From Trebouxia sp. TZW2008 (lineage: Eukaryota > Chlorophyta > Trebouxiophyceae > Trebouxiales > Trebouxiaceae), in NCBI GenBank assembly GCA_002118135.1, contig BDIU01000128.1, positions 521-64,520 of the forward strand: a DNA stretch of 64,000 nt. The letters run 5' to 3'. Below, one piece after another: positions 1-11,500 of this stretch. A program made the position numbers and the translations under genes. Below the pieces are notes generated by a model. That model was not told the DNA's origin and ran no database searches. It was given only the letters and a program-made list of their open reading frames with translations. Every line of letters starts with the position of its first letter. Within the stretch, counting starts at the first letter, position 1.

Positions 1-1031
1 AAGAAGTGATGAGTAATCATCAGCATGTGTAATGTAAATTGTAGTGACGGTAATCCGTTACATGACTGGTGTCACAGATAACCTCACGCCCAAGTTACCT
101 CTGAGTCTCAAGCTTAAGCTACCGTAGCTTAAGGGGTTGGTGTGTGTGTGCGCCAGAACAGCACAGACCTACTGTACCACTGTTCCACTGTGCCAACACA
201 TCCTTCTTGAAAACCAGTTTACTAAGTATTCTCTCTATTCTGATAGAAGTTAAGGAACAGTAGGAACAGTGGGAACAGCACATTTAGAGTCCAGATGTGC
301 TATGTTAAGTACTACCAGAATACTCTGATTAAAAATAAGAGAAATTACTGTTCCAGCAGGGAACAGTAGGGTGACAGATACTTGCTGCTTTTCAGATTCA
401 TAAAACCTGACGTTTGAATTTGAACAGATTAGTTAGGGTTACTCACACACTTACTCACTGCTGCTGATGAGTAAACTATGACAAAAGCCTATGAAACACT
501 GTAAATAACCCTATGGTCAGTGGTCAGTGTTGTAAATATATATGCATCGTTGCCACATTTGTCAGTGTGCAGCACCTACCTAAGTGGCCTAACAGACCGT
601 AGCAATGTCGTAATACGGTATTTCAGCCGTAAGAGAAGTTTGGTGCCACGAAAAGGATGTTGACCGGGCAGAACTTCACAACAGCAACAGCATAATGGTC
701 TACCCTGATTGATGCAGCTGAATTGTAGTGCTCTTGAGACAGATGTGACATCATGTACGTCAGGTCCCAGCACCACAGCTTCAATTGACACGACCTTCCC
801 AAAACATTGCGACCCTGAAGATGGTCAAGTGGACTGGGCGGACTCTCGTCAAAGTCTTGCCTTTAGCAATTGTAGCGCGCCTGTGCGTGACGCCTCCGGA
901 GACTACTGAGGGTGCACGGGTAAGAGCCGTTTCAGGAAGGCTTTGGCAGCCCTTTGACCACCTTTCATCGCTACCTTGACTTGATGTGCAGACCGCCCGC
1001 CTTCATACTTCTGACGGAGCAAAGTGCGGCG
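1..1031. other. No gene seen; upstream flank of the kinase gene
   Basis: No open frame here shows convincing exon structure or a recognisable domain. Around positions 250-370 the motif GGAACAG recurs in several short imperfect copies. The stretch just before 1032 presumably holds the 5' UTR and promoter of the downstream + strand gene, but I see no clear TATA box. Confidence 0.5.
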
Positions 1032-4000
1032 ATGCTCACTTCGAGCGTGGCGCCAGGTCGAGCTTCAGAAAATCGGCTGTCCGCAGCACAAAGGCAGCCT
1101 GCAGAGTAAGTGATAAAGCAGTTTCTGTCCTCAACGGTCTTACCTGCTCACAGTCGCGATTTGCTGCAGAAGCTTCTGCCAGCCAGACGCAAAACAAGAG
1201 CTGCAGCCACTGCTGCCCACAGCGCAGGAGTTGCTGCTGTCACTCCATTCAGGATTGAGCAGGTGCGTACTTACTTGTTACTCCAGCTTGATTCGCTTTG
1301 TGCAAAATTCACTTTATGGAAACTTTTGAAGCCAGTGCTACTGCAGATGTTTATGTCCATCTTTGGTGTACCGGCTGCATACCTTATTGTGCCATTTTTG
1401 CAGGAACAAAGTAGCGTGGAAGCGTCTGGCCATACTGAGTTCTGGGATGCATGCGAAGCCCAGGCAGATGACTGTACAGTGGCTTCAGTTGAGCAGCGTA
1501 AGCAGTTGTCAGGGGCACACAGCTTGCAGCAAGCAGCCCTTCTCAGCTCACCTGTTGCAGACACAGTCTCTAGCCTAACAGACAGTTCGCACCAACAGCC
1601 TGAGCTTTTACTACAGATGTGTGGCTTTCAGCAATCATCAGCCTCAAGCTCAGCTGCTATCACACCTCAGCGCAACACGGCGTCTCTGTTACAGCGCTGC
1701 AGTGACCGTATCATCTCTTGGGCAGCATCTATCCTGTTTGTCATCCAGTTTGTCATTGTGTTCAGCATATGCGCACTGGCAGAAGGGCTTGGACTGATCG
1801 GCCCAGGAATTGTCATTAGCATCATGGGCATCTACAAGATGCTGCTTCTGGCTAGCGACAGACGCTCAGCAGTATACAGCGCTGGAGCAGCCAGCATAGA
1901 CACAGCCAAGCCTGCTCTGCTGTGGCTGACAGCAGCATTGGCATACCCTGTTGCCTTCATAGGCGCTCTATTGATAATCTGCCCGATCTATTCCCTGACC
2001 TGGCTGGTGAATGCAGCAGCAAGCATGCTCACAGCAGATTGCCAGGCCTTCACGAGCTCATTTCCACACTTGCAAGCTGCTTATCAGAGCAGCGCAGCCA
2101 TAGCAGCAGACGCGTTTGTTACCTTGAATGCTTGCCAGAGCATTTGGGATCGTGACTTCAACATTGTGCAAGTGATATCAGCTTTCCTGCTCGGCATGGC
2201 AGTGATGTGGATATGCGATGACATCCTATGGACCATCTCAAAAATTGCACTGGTGGTTTTGCTGCTGAGGGTGATGAGTAGCGCAAGCAAGCTGCATCAT
2301 GAGGCTGCTGCTGACTCTCCTATCAAGCCCAAGAGTCAGGTAATCCTGTCATGACCAGCAACTGATGAACAGCATGCTTTCCTTGTGGATTTCTGCTTTG
2401 CTGCTGCAGCGACTTGCTCTCATCAAGATGTTGTGGTTGGCACGGAGCAAGTCAGTCTGTTGTGGCTGTTTATTGTGCAACTCCTGCAAGGATCTATGCA
2501 CGCATGTTTGGCCAATAGCACAATGCACATAGATCAAAAAAGGCAAGCAAACAAGCAGAGAGCACTGGGTTTTGCTTGCAGGTCTCCCAGATCGACATTG
2601 AAGCAAGAGCTGGCATGGCATGTCCACTGGATGCCTCTTTAATTAGCCCTTTGTCACTTTCAGTCATTTCATCATCTGCAACTTCGTTGGTGACAATCTC
2701 TGTTGAGGCCAGTACAGGAGGACACGTGGCTCCCCTGCCTGTTCTGTCTGAGCTGCATGAGGTATGCTCTGTTCAGTGTATTGCGTGCACGCCAGGTCAG
2801 ACAAAAGCTTCACAAATTCAGCATGTCAGCTTGCATGCTTTGCACAACTCTCTGGCTTGCTATGCAGCCAGCAGAACTATTTTTGTTGCTGTTGTGCATG
2901 CCCTGCATGCTTTGGATTGGCAGTTTCATGGTGGCTTGTCAGGCCCACAGCAGTTTGCATCATCAGAACAACACAGATCAATCAGTTGACGACTCTTACA
3001 CATGTGTTTGCTGCATAGCAGGCAGGGCTGGCCTAAAAGGGCAGCCTTACAGCAAGTGCTGTGGGGTGTGTGGGCGTTTCATGTGCAAAGCAGCATTTGC
3101 AGTCTTACCTTCGTGCTGCCAACAAATGTCCTGATGGCACAATCATTGCTAGTCAGTCAACTGCCAAATGACAAGCATCTTTGTGCACGCTGCTATGCAT
3201 GTCTACAGCTTCAACTCTTGCAAATGGTATCGTTTGATGCAATCAATCCTCACCTGCATATCTGAATGTGCAGGGGTCGCAGTCTGACACCAAAGAAGGT
3301 CCCAAACTCCGTCCATCGCTCCCCCATTTATCTTCATCTGGCCTCCAAAGCGCCTTCCCAGCTTTGACTCACCTTTTTATCCTGGGAATAATCCATCATC
3401 AAGTGCTGCCATGGGTCCCCCTGCCCTGACCCCCTGGGTTCCCCCTCCTTCACAAGGTGCTGCCATGGTTCCCCCTGCCCTGACCCCGTGGGTCGCCCCT
3501 CCCTCTGAAGCTGCTGCCATGGGTTCTCCTGCCCTGACCCCGTGGGTCCCCCCTCCCTCACAAGGTGCTGCCATGGGTGCTCCTGCCCTGAACCCCTGGG
3601 TTTCCCCTCCCTCACATGGTGCTGATGTTGGGCTCCCTGCCTTGACCCCGTGGGTCCCCCCTCCCTCTGCCGCTGCTGCCATGGGTCCCCCCGCCCTGAC
3701 ACCATGGGTGCCCCCTCCCTCAGCACAGGGCGCGCCAGGCATCTCTGCTCCTCCTAGCCTTGACCCTCAGGCAAACCCACTCCAACCCCCAGCTGCCCCC
3801 CAGCTTGTTGCCTGGACCCCTCCAGCCCCATTCTCAGCACATAGCTCACACACTGCTACCACAGCTGTGGCAAACCAGCTACCCTGGGAAGCTTCGCCAC
3901 ACTGTGCACCCCAAGCTGACCCCAGCCTTGTCCCCAGGGTCCCCGCGCCCTCAGCACAGGGGCCCCCAGGCTTCCCTAGCGGCCTCAAGCCTGATCCTTG

Positions 4001-7000
4001 GACTGCTCCATCATCAACACAGGTGGGTGCAGCGTCTTGGCAAAGCACGCCCGTTGTTGCAGAGTGCTTACATTGATGTGCAGTGCTGCAACAAGCCACA
4101 GCATTTGTGCCTTTGTTTGCAGCATATATGTGGCATTCAGAAACCATTACATAGTCCACAGGTTGCTGCTTGCAATCAATAATGAGTCTGTGCAATTTTG
4201 CAAGCAATCACCACTAGCTTCCTTTAACCATGTCAAGGTGTCATGAAGCAATGGCTCTGAGCAATAGAATCTGCTGTGTGCAAGCAGCACAGGGCAGCAG
4301 TGTGAGAAATTTCTTCTGCTGGCACCCTGGATGTTTCTGCATAAGACGAGCTTAGTACATTGCATTGCACCACCTATTGACCAATCTGAATACGCACACA
4401 ATGCGCAGTTTGTCTCTATTCAGCTTTTGTTGGCTGTGTTCAAGACTTGTGCTTTTCACAGATACAGACTTGACCTGGTCATTGCTTGTCTGTTCTTATT
4501 TGGCATGTAACTTCACAGGCACCTGTTGCATCAGCACCAAGGCGTATTGCAGATGGCATGCCAGCTTTGTCACCACCACCAGCAGGCGCACCTTTTCTGG
4601 CTTCAATAGGGCCCCTGGCCCCTGCCCCTGCCCTTGGAGACAGGCCCATCAGGGACTCCTTCGTACGTGCCCCAGTCAGCTTCTGACTACCCATCAGGCA
4701 GCTTGCTTGACTGAACAGTGCTTAGGGTTTGTTGCTGTCAATGTCTGATTGGGTTTGTGCTTGTGAGCTGATCATGCTGATGCAAAGCGACTTTGCATGC
4801 AAGGCATTGCTTAGAACAGCAGTTGCCTTTTGCACAAAATCTGATGTAGTCGTTGCATTCAAGCACAGAATTCTGTGATAAGCACAATACATTGTCAGCA
4901 TTGCGCATCAATTTTTCACACCAGTATGCAAGAACTGCAGCACGCAATTTTGGTCAATTTACTGAGATCCGCTATGCTATACAGGGTGCTGCATTTGGCG
5001 ATGCCTTCGGCCAGTCTGCATCATTCATGCCCTCCTACCAGGTACACCTTCTGTCTGAGAAGTTCTGCAATGCAACGCTAGCTTGGACTGCAACAGTTCC
5101 ATCAAGATAGCTTGCTCAAGCTGTTGCATTGCACAACAGTGTCTTTTTATTTAATGGCATGTCACTCAGCCTGAACAGTAGCAGTGGTTACCATGACGTC
5201 TGAATTTGTCCAATGTCATACTGCTCAGAAGCTAAGGCCTTTTTGCAACTTAGTTTACATTCATCATGCAAACAACTCATGGCGCAGTCTCAGCCTCACC
5301 TGGACATGTCATACACGCATGCAGGAGGAGACAGCTCCTCCTTTGGCCAAGTATGAGGACAGTGTGTGGCAGGCCAGCTCCTTTAGCTTGGAGTGGCGTG
5401 TGCACAAGGATGAGGAGATCAGAAGTTTAGGACGTGGCGCCACAGCCAAGGTCTTCTGGTGAGCTTCTGTTGCTTCAGCATGCAGTTGTCACGCACAGCT
5501 GCAAGGCCTAAAAAAGGACCATGCCCAAGTGGCCAGTGAGAAACTCAAGATCTGTGTGCATTCGCAGCCTGCCTCAGCATGATTTTGTCAGCCACAATGG
5601 CTGCCCATATTTGCCGCCTTGCCTATCAAAACCAAATAGCCTCACCAGATCTTAATTTTTGACCTTGACCAACTCCAGTTGTTCTTTCTCTGCTTGTCCC
5701 ACCCGCCCACCCTGCATCGCTGCCCAAAGATCATGTGTGTTTGAGACAGCTGCAGAGATGCGGCGCAAGTCAGCGAACGCATTGCTCTTGTCACAAGGAA
5801 CGCGTCCGTTGCAGGGCTGAGGCGACGTCTGCATTCAATGGCGAGACGGGACTGCGAGTTGCTGTGAAGGAGGTGCTTCAGGCTGATGGCCCTGTGCAGA
5901 AGCTTTGGGTGCTGCGGGAAGAGCAGGTGCTTCGTGAACTATCGGACCGGCCATACTCGGTTCGGATCCATGGGCCCGTCACGCGCGTCAGTGGCAGCGC
6001 TTTCCTGGTCACGGGGTGAGTTGGATATGATCTTGCAGAGCACAAAGTGTTGCTCTGGCAAGATCGGGAAGTCAGATGCTGTCTGTGCCATTTTGCTCGA
6101 CTAGATTTGATGATGCATTTTATGGCATGCAGTCATTGTGAAGGCCTGTTCAACGCACTACCACATACTTCCATGCATGCCTGCTATTCAGCACTGTCTG
6201 ATGGGTTGTTTGCTTCCTGCAGATTGGCCAAGGGCAAAACCCTGGAGGCAGTGTGCAAAGGCATTCATGCACAGTTGAAATATGTAAAGACTACAGAGAA
6301 GCTGGAGACAGTCAAGAGGTGGAATTTGACCCTGTCCATGCAAGTGGTGTACAAGCTAGCACAGGTGATTTGGCCCATGACTGGTTGGCATAACTGTATA
6401 TGATAGTTCAGCCTGCGTGATTTCTGTAGCTGTGTTTCTGTGCTAGATAGTGCAGGCATTGTTGCCTCACATGCGTGAATTCATGCAGGCTCTAGCAGAT
6501 GTCCACCCAGGACGTGCTCACAGAGATGTCAAGCTGGATAACATCATGATTGCGGACTACCTGGGCAGTCATGCTAGCATCAAACTGCTAGACTGGGCCA
6601 ACAGCCGAACCAGCAGCGAAGGTACGTGCAGTGTCACTCAGCAGTCACCTTTGAGTTCTGAAGTAATCCCATGTCTGGTTTCAATTGCTTGCATCAGCTT
6701 GCATGCGAAGCCATGCCAAGCAGCAGGGTGCAAAGGCTATGCCCTGATGCTGATGCTAGCTCACCATGCTGACACTACCAAAACTGCCTGCCATCAGTCA
6801 CATAGTTTGATATGCAGCTCAATGCACGTCAGGCAGTAAGATGAGCTGTCAGCCCCAACACTTGACCCCTCACCAAGGATCATGCAAATGCAGGGAGCAT
6901 GCTGCTGTCCTGTTTCACACCTCGCTACTGCTCACCTCAGCTGCTGCCCAGCCTGACCTGCCAAGTGCAAGAGGATGCGCCCACTGACGTCTGGGCTCTG

Positions 7001-7959
7001 GGATGCGTTCTCCACCTGCTGCAGTCAGCAGCCAACGCCAGCTGGAGCAACAGCTTTGGGCCTTCTGCTGATGATGAGGCTGCAATCCAGAAAGAGCCGC
7101 TGGAGCAGTGGGATGCCCTCCTGACAGCATGCATCACACGCCATCAGAATGCTTGGGTACATAACGCCTGACTTTCTGCATTTGCTAGATGTGCTGTGAC
7201 ATGGCTAGCTGCATACTCATAATGTCTTGTCTCCTGTTTACATGCATCACACGCCATCAGGATACTTGGGTATGTTACACCTGACTTGCTGCATTTGCTA
7301 CCTGTGCCAACTTACATGACCAGCTGCATTTAGGGGAATGTTGTTCTCACATGCAGCAGACTGCATGGACTGCATTTTCTCCTGTGTTCATGGCACAGCT
7401 GTGTTTGCTAGCTGTGCCAAGCAACATGACTAGCTGCATCTTCATAGACGTCTTTTTCTCCTGTTTACATGCATTACATGCCATCCAGATGGATGGATAC
7501 ATCTCACACCTGACTTGCTGCGTTGCTAGCTGTGCCAAGCTACAATACCAGCTGCATCAACACAGATGTCTTTTCTCCCGTGTACATGCATCATAGTCCT
7601 GTCTCGACCTTGCTTGACTGCGCAGTCTTGCTTGACTGCTCAAGCAAGCTTTCAGAGGTCACTTGCTGAGGCATATCTGTGCTGCACAGGCTGACACATT
7701 TGGTCCAGACAAGACTGCAAAGGACATGCAGCAGACTGCCTGGCAGCTGCAGTCAATGCAGGAGGCTACGGACTTTTTGCCAGAGGCCGAGAGACACTGC
7801 ATTCAGAGACAGTTGACCGAGTTGTTGCAAGGCATATTGCACCCTGACAGCGGCAAAAGGTGGACAGCACAGCAAGTGTGTGAGTTGGATTGGCTCAAAG
7901 CAGCTGCTGCAGAGGCTTTGCCACCTTGTCCGTGGGTCGTTGCAATGGGTATTGCGTGA
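1032..7959 (+). CDS. Predicted plastid-targeted, multi-pass membrane Ser/Thr protein kinase with Pro-rich linker
   Basis: Thirteen exons: 1032-1105, 1154-1262, 1404-2339, 2582-2761, 3351-4022, 4519-4662, 4985-5041, 5325-5458, 5815-6015, 6223-6364, 6447-6621, 6894-7156, 7690-7959. They sum to 3357 nt (1118 aa) with matching phases. The N-terminus (M-L-T-S-S-V-A-P, then R/S/A-rich) resembles a plastid transit peptide. Exon 3 encodes several hydrophobic segments, about 4-5 membrane spans. Exon 5 encodes six 18-residue Pro-rich repeats. The kinase domain fills exons 8-13: Gly-rich loop LGRGATAKV, VAVK lysine, HRDVKLDN catalytic loop, then DWA where DFG is usual, so the metal-binding Asp is kept. 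YCSPQ stands in for APE, followed by DVWALGC. Exon 1's 48-bp intron is short. The exon 5 acceptor (AAAG at 3347-3350) is the weakest join, because the frame used after 3274 ends at 3427. The substrate is unknown. It could instead be two genes joined by my model. Confidence 0.6.
3411..3734 (+). repeat. 54-bp coding minisatellite, six units
   Basis: Six tandem 54-bp units start at 3411, 3465, 3519, 3573, 3627 and 3681. Each encodes 18 residues of the form M-G-x-P-A-L-T-P-W-V-x-P-P-S followed by four small residues. The units differ by base substitutions but stay in frame, so this is a protein-level repeat inside exon 5 of the kinase gene. Long antisense open frames across it are a by-product of the repeat. 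Confidence 0.9.
7131..7545 (+). repeat. Downstream echoes of kinase exon 12 end
   Basis: The last ~27 bp of exon 12 plus the following ~50 bp of intron (from 7131) recur in degenerate form at about 7240-7310 and 7469-7545. The shared core is CATGCATCACACGCCATCA followed by a TTGGGTA-type donor and a CTGACTTGCTGCATTTGCTA-like intron start. The copies have diverged and are not usable exons. Confidence 0.75.
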
Positions 7960-8794
7960 TTTGTCAGGACATCATCCTTTGATGGCTTTTGCCATAGCAG
8001 CATGCGACCGCTTTCTGGTTGCTGCTGTTTGAGCTCAATGGCAGAGTCAATGCTCATAAGCAGCACTGTACGAAACAGAAGTTTTGTGGGCCGTCACCTG
8101 ACCACACTGTATATACAGGCTCAGCACAGTCACAACATTACCTATGTCATCCCCCGTGTAACATAAATTGCTTGATGAGACAAACTTTGCCTAGTTCTTT
8201 GATGACTGGGCGTACTGCACACATAGAATCCATGCAGTATGCTGTCACGATTGAGACTGTGATTAATAGCAATCATGTGACTATCAAGCACCATTCGTCG
8301 CCACCTGGATTGCGTGCCCATTGCTCAATACAAAAGCGAACTTAATACTGCCCTCCATTGCATCCTGCTGTCATGCCAGCATGGGCATCTAATAACATGC
8401 CAATATCAGCAAAATTTGCAGCCTTGCTGCCTGTCAAAGTTTGCGGTCAACACGCCGCAATTTCCCTCTGACAAAGCAGCATGTATGTGACATCGGGAAG
8501 CTTTAATGTTGCAGCTTGCGATAATTTCAGAAGCGTACAGTGAACCTCAAATTGGCCGTCTCAAACAACTATCTGCCTACTGAGCTTTCTGTGTTGACTT
8601 TTCAAACCCTTCAGAACAAGCAGCGCAAAGACACCAAAACTTGCACACATTGCTGTAGACAGCAAGACAAGCATATGGAGTCTGCTGACACGATTTCTCA
8701 CAAGGCATGCAAATCTACAGAACCACTGCTACATTGCTACTTCTTTGAAGGCTGAATTTGTTCTGTATTGGCGATATGTTTGCACCAAGTTTCT
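7960..8794. other. Intergenic, convergent 3' flanks
   Basis: This lies between two converging genes. I see no further exon. A TGTAA motif at 8157-8161, about 200 bp after the kinase stop, is a candidate polyadenylation signal. This rests on family knowledge of chlorophytes and not on direct proof. Confidence 0.4.
8157..8161 (+). promoter_or_regulatory. Candidate poly(A) signal TGTAA for the kinase gene
   Basis: TGTAA is the common chlorophyte polyadenylation signal. This copy lies about 200 bp after the stop at 7957-7959. The motif is short and can occur by chance. Confidence 0.3.
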
Positions 8795-10534
8795 TCAACC
8801 TAGATATTGCTGCTGAGCAGCTGTTTGCTGTTCAGGCAAGAAAGCCCTTGACCCTTGCAGTTGCTCATGCAATTCTGCCTCGCTTAGCCTCAGCTGAGGC
8901 CTCGGCTCCATCAGCAGCCTGTCACCGTCATATCTGCAAATGACTTTCTGCAGGCACACCAGCATGTCAGTCTTACACAGTGTTTGGGCAAATGCACGTA
9001 CAGCTTTGTCGCGTCAGATGCTCAGCTGTCAGCTTGCCGATGCAAAATTTCATGCAGCATGTACAACTGCAGTTGACATGACATCATGATTCAAAGCTCG
9101 CATGCAGACAGGGCATAAAGTCACTCTGATAGTTGCAGCAGCTGTGGGTAGCATTGCAGCATGGCAGATGTTCTGAGAACTCACAGGGTATTCTTTATCA
9201 AAGGTTGCCAGCAAGACTGCCTTCTGATCCTCTGATGCCAGCAGCCTAAAAGATCTGGTTGTAGTGATCTATCTGTGATTTTAGGCGCTGTACAGCAGCA
9301 CTCAGAACCATCTCATCTGCGACCATCGTAACAGCCAGCTTCACCATGACCTCCTGCATACGCAGGGAACAGATGTTGACAGCACATGCAGTGGTGTCAA
9401 GAGCATTGCAGCACTGTCGCCTCATGTTCCAGCTGACCTGCCTCTGCTAGTGCATGTACAGACTGCATGCCTCCTGGAAAGCAAATGCACAGCAAAGGCT
9501 GATCACCTGGTCACTCTTGCCCTCACCCCACATACTAGGTCTGCCTTCCGGTATCTTGAACCAGCTTTCAACCTCAGACTGTTTGACCGTGAGCTACATA
9601 CAATCAAAGTTGCTATCAGCAATGGTGTGAACATCTTGACAGTAATCTGAATTGACATGGCTGACAGACATCAGAAGAAACAAGATGTACTCACAGCATA
9701 TGCAGCCGAATGAAACGCTGCCAGCACTTCATCCTGTGCAGAGGTCCCTACAAACCATCGGCCTCGCAAACACCAGAATGTTGCACCATTAAAGTCCACT
9801 ATGGTCAGGGCTCGCAAAATAGCGCACAGTCTGCCAGACTCCCGCTCTATCATGTGACTCAGATGGTTCAGGATGAACTGCAGCTGATGGATGTAGTGCG
9901 GTACAGTCAGCAGCCTTCCCCATGCGCTGCACATGAGGATGGCTGGACAGGGCTCCACATTCGGATGCAGAACGTAAACATGGTAGACTTGTGTGTGTCT
10001 GAGGAGCCACTCAAGGAATGGCTTGCTCTCTTGTTTGACCTTGACCTGATCAAGGATGTAGTCCTTCTGCGCCGCGTCAAGCCCATAAGGCCCATGCTTG
10101 TCAACCACCATTTGACACTGCACAGCAAAATATTGTTTGAGTAGGTTGTGTATGGAGTCATATGGAAGCAAAAGCAAGAAGCAGGCAGCAGCTGGGGTGT
10201 GCGCTCACCTCTTGACACGATGCAGAGGATGTCCAGTGCAAAACCCTGAAAGTAAGGAAGGTGCTGTACCTGCGGACACAGCCAATATCAGTTTGAGGTC
10301 AGAGAACTTCACAGCTTGACACCTAGTGTTCACAGCTTGAAACCTAGTGAGGGTCACCCAGTCTGGCAAAGGCTCAGACAAGGCAAGATGCTGTTCACCA
10401 GCTTGAGAGAACCACTGCCATACCTGCAGGCGGTCCCAGAGGTGTGAGAAGCGTCGCTGCGGATCTTGCAACGCGCGAGCCTTGTCCGAGAGCGGCTGGA
10501 GTGAGCCTGATATGCAACGGCGGGCTGCTATTTG
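8795..10534 (-). CDS. Unrecognised multi-exon protein gene with a probable frameshift
   Basis: Probable exons in transcript order: 10534-10424, 10269-10218, 10117-9695, 9437-9185, 8947-8795 (stop TGA 8797-8795). The 423-bp exon has good donor and acceptor sites and encodes a coherent alpha/beta-like sequence (KHGPYGLDAAQ, FLEWLLRHTQVYHVYV, DFNGATFWCLRGRW). I do not recognise the family. No initiator Met was found; a possible further upstream exon lies at 10634-10608. The donor after the second exon is ambiguous: a stronger GTGAGC at 10208-10203 gives the wrong phase. The 9437-9185 exon reads well on both sides of a run of four A on the + strand (9248-9251) only if one base is removed. An overlapping + strand frame (9369-9650) is also open, which lowers confidence. 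Confidence 0.4.
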
Positions 10535-10634
10535 CTGGATGTCACAAGCTGATTGTTGTCAGGGAAAGAGACGGCGCTGAGTCCATCGACTGCTTGTACC
10601 TTCTCACGTTGTAGCGTGTGCAGCTACATGCCAG

Positions 10635-11500
10635 CTGCAAGGCCCAAGGGACTTGGTATGCTCAGCACGCCTCGCATGATTCAAGTTTGACCAGTTTGAC
10701 CAGCGGTGGTGACTGATCACACGGCTGCAGAGGGATGCAGTGATTGTCGCGTCAAGTCATAGCAGCTGCATGGTACTCACAAGCGATGCCATTGCCTGTT
10801 GGCAACATGAATACTGTTCAGGCTAGCTTAGCAGCTGTTGCGGTCACCATTGCTCATACAATGGCAGTTTGCATGCAGGCGAGGATACCATCAACACTGG
10901 TAATATTGATCGCACAGAGCGCTTGATGCTGCTCTATGGAGGCTTTGCTGATGATGCATCCAAAAGCCCTATGCTTGAAGTGTGCACAGGCATCTTCCAG
11001 CAGCATCAAAATTACTGGCAGCAATGCCATGCTGGGCAGTGACTGCCAGTAATCTGTGCCATCACATGACATCTATTTGAAGAGCAATTCCAGTCCAATT
11101 CCATTTCTGCCGACGTCGCGCAATCAGGCAGCGCTTTCGCTAGCCTCGTGTGTTGCTTGTCATTGTGCTCGCCCTCAAACTAGATTGGGTGGGCGAGACA
11201 AAAGCAGGAAGCAAATGCAAGCGATGTCACACGCAAGTCAGGCACTGCAGCCGGCGCGCTCCCAGCCCTTCGGCACAGACACAGAGCAAATGCAATGCGA
11301 CACTGATGCAATACTCTCGCAACCACTCGAGTGTTGATAGCACGGCAATCAGGGCACCAATGCCACCGGGACAACCAGCTGCAGAATTTGGCTTGCCTAC
11401 ACATGTACGCGCTCTCAGATGCTGATGAGGCTTGCTGACCAGCTTGCACCTTGCTCAGAGGCTCTCGAAAAGGCGTGGCTCCCTGCAGCAATCTTTTCAG
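10635..11500. other. Intergenic; one ambiguous coding-like stretch
   Basis: Between divergent genes. On the + strand, 10880-11043 follows a CAG acceptor and can be read as a coherent peptide containing RTERLMLLYGGF before a stop at 11041-11043. On the - strand 10854-11072 is also open. I could not tie either to a gene model. Confidence 0.3.

Noticed and set aside
3334..3742. Two overlapping - strand open frames with Gly-rich repeats
   Set aside because: They are antisense shadows of the 54-bp coding minisatellite. The + strand frame joins flanking exons in phase, the - strand frames do not.
9369..9650. Open + strand frame ending at 9650 (contains RYLEPAFNLRLFDREL)
   Set aside because: It is coherent and follows a CAG, but it overlaps the - strand exon model, and I could not connect it to any other + strand exon. 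It remains the main alternative to that model.
10880..11043. Possible SET-domain-like exon (RTERLMLLYGGF)
   Set aside because: The motif recalls the C-terminal part of SET domains, but the rest of a SET domain was not found and the stop follows quickly. Not enough for a gene call.
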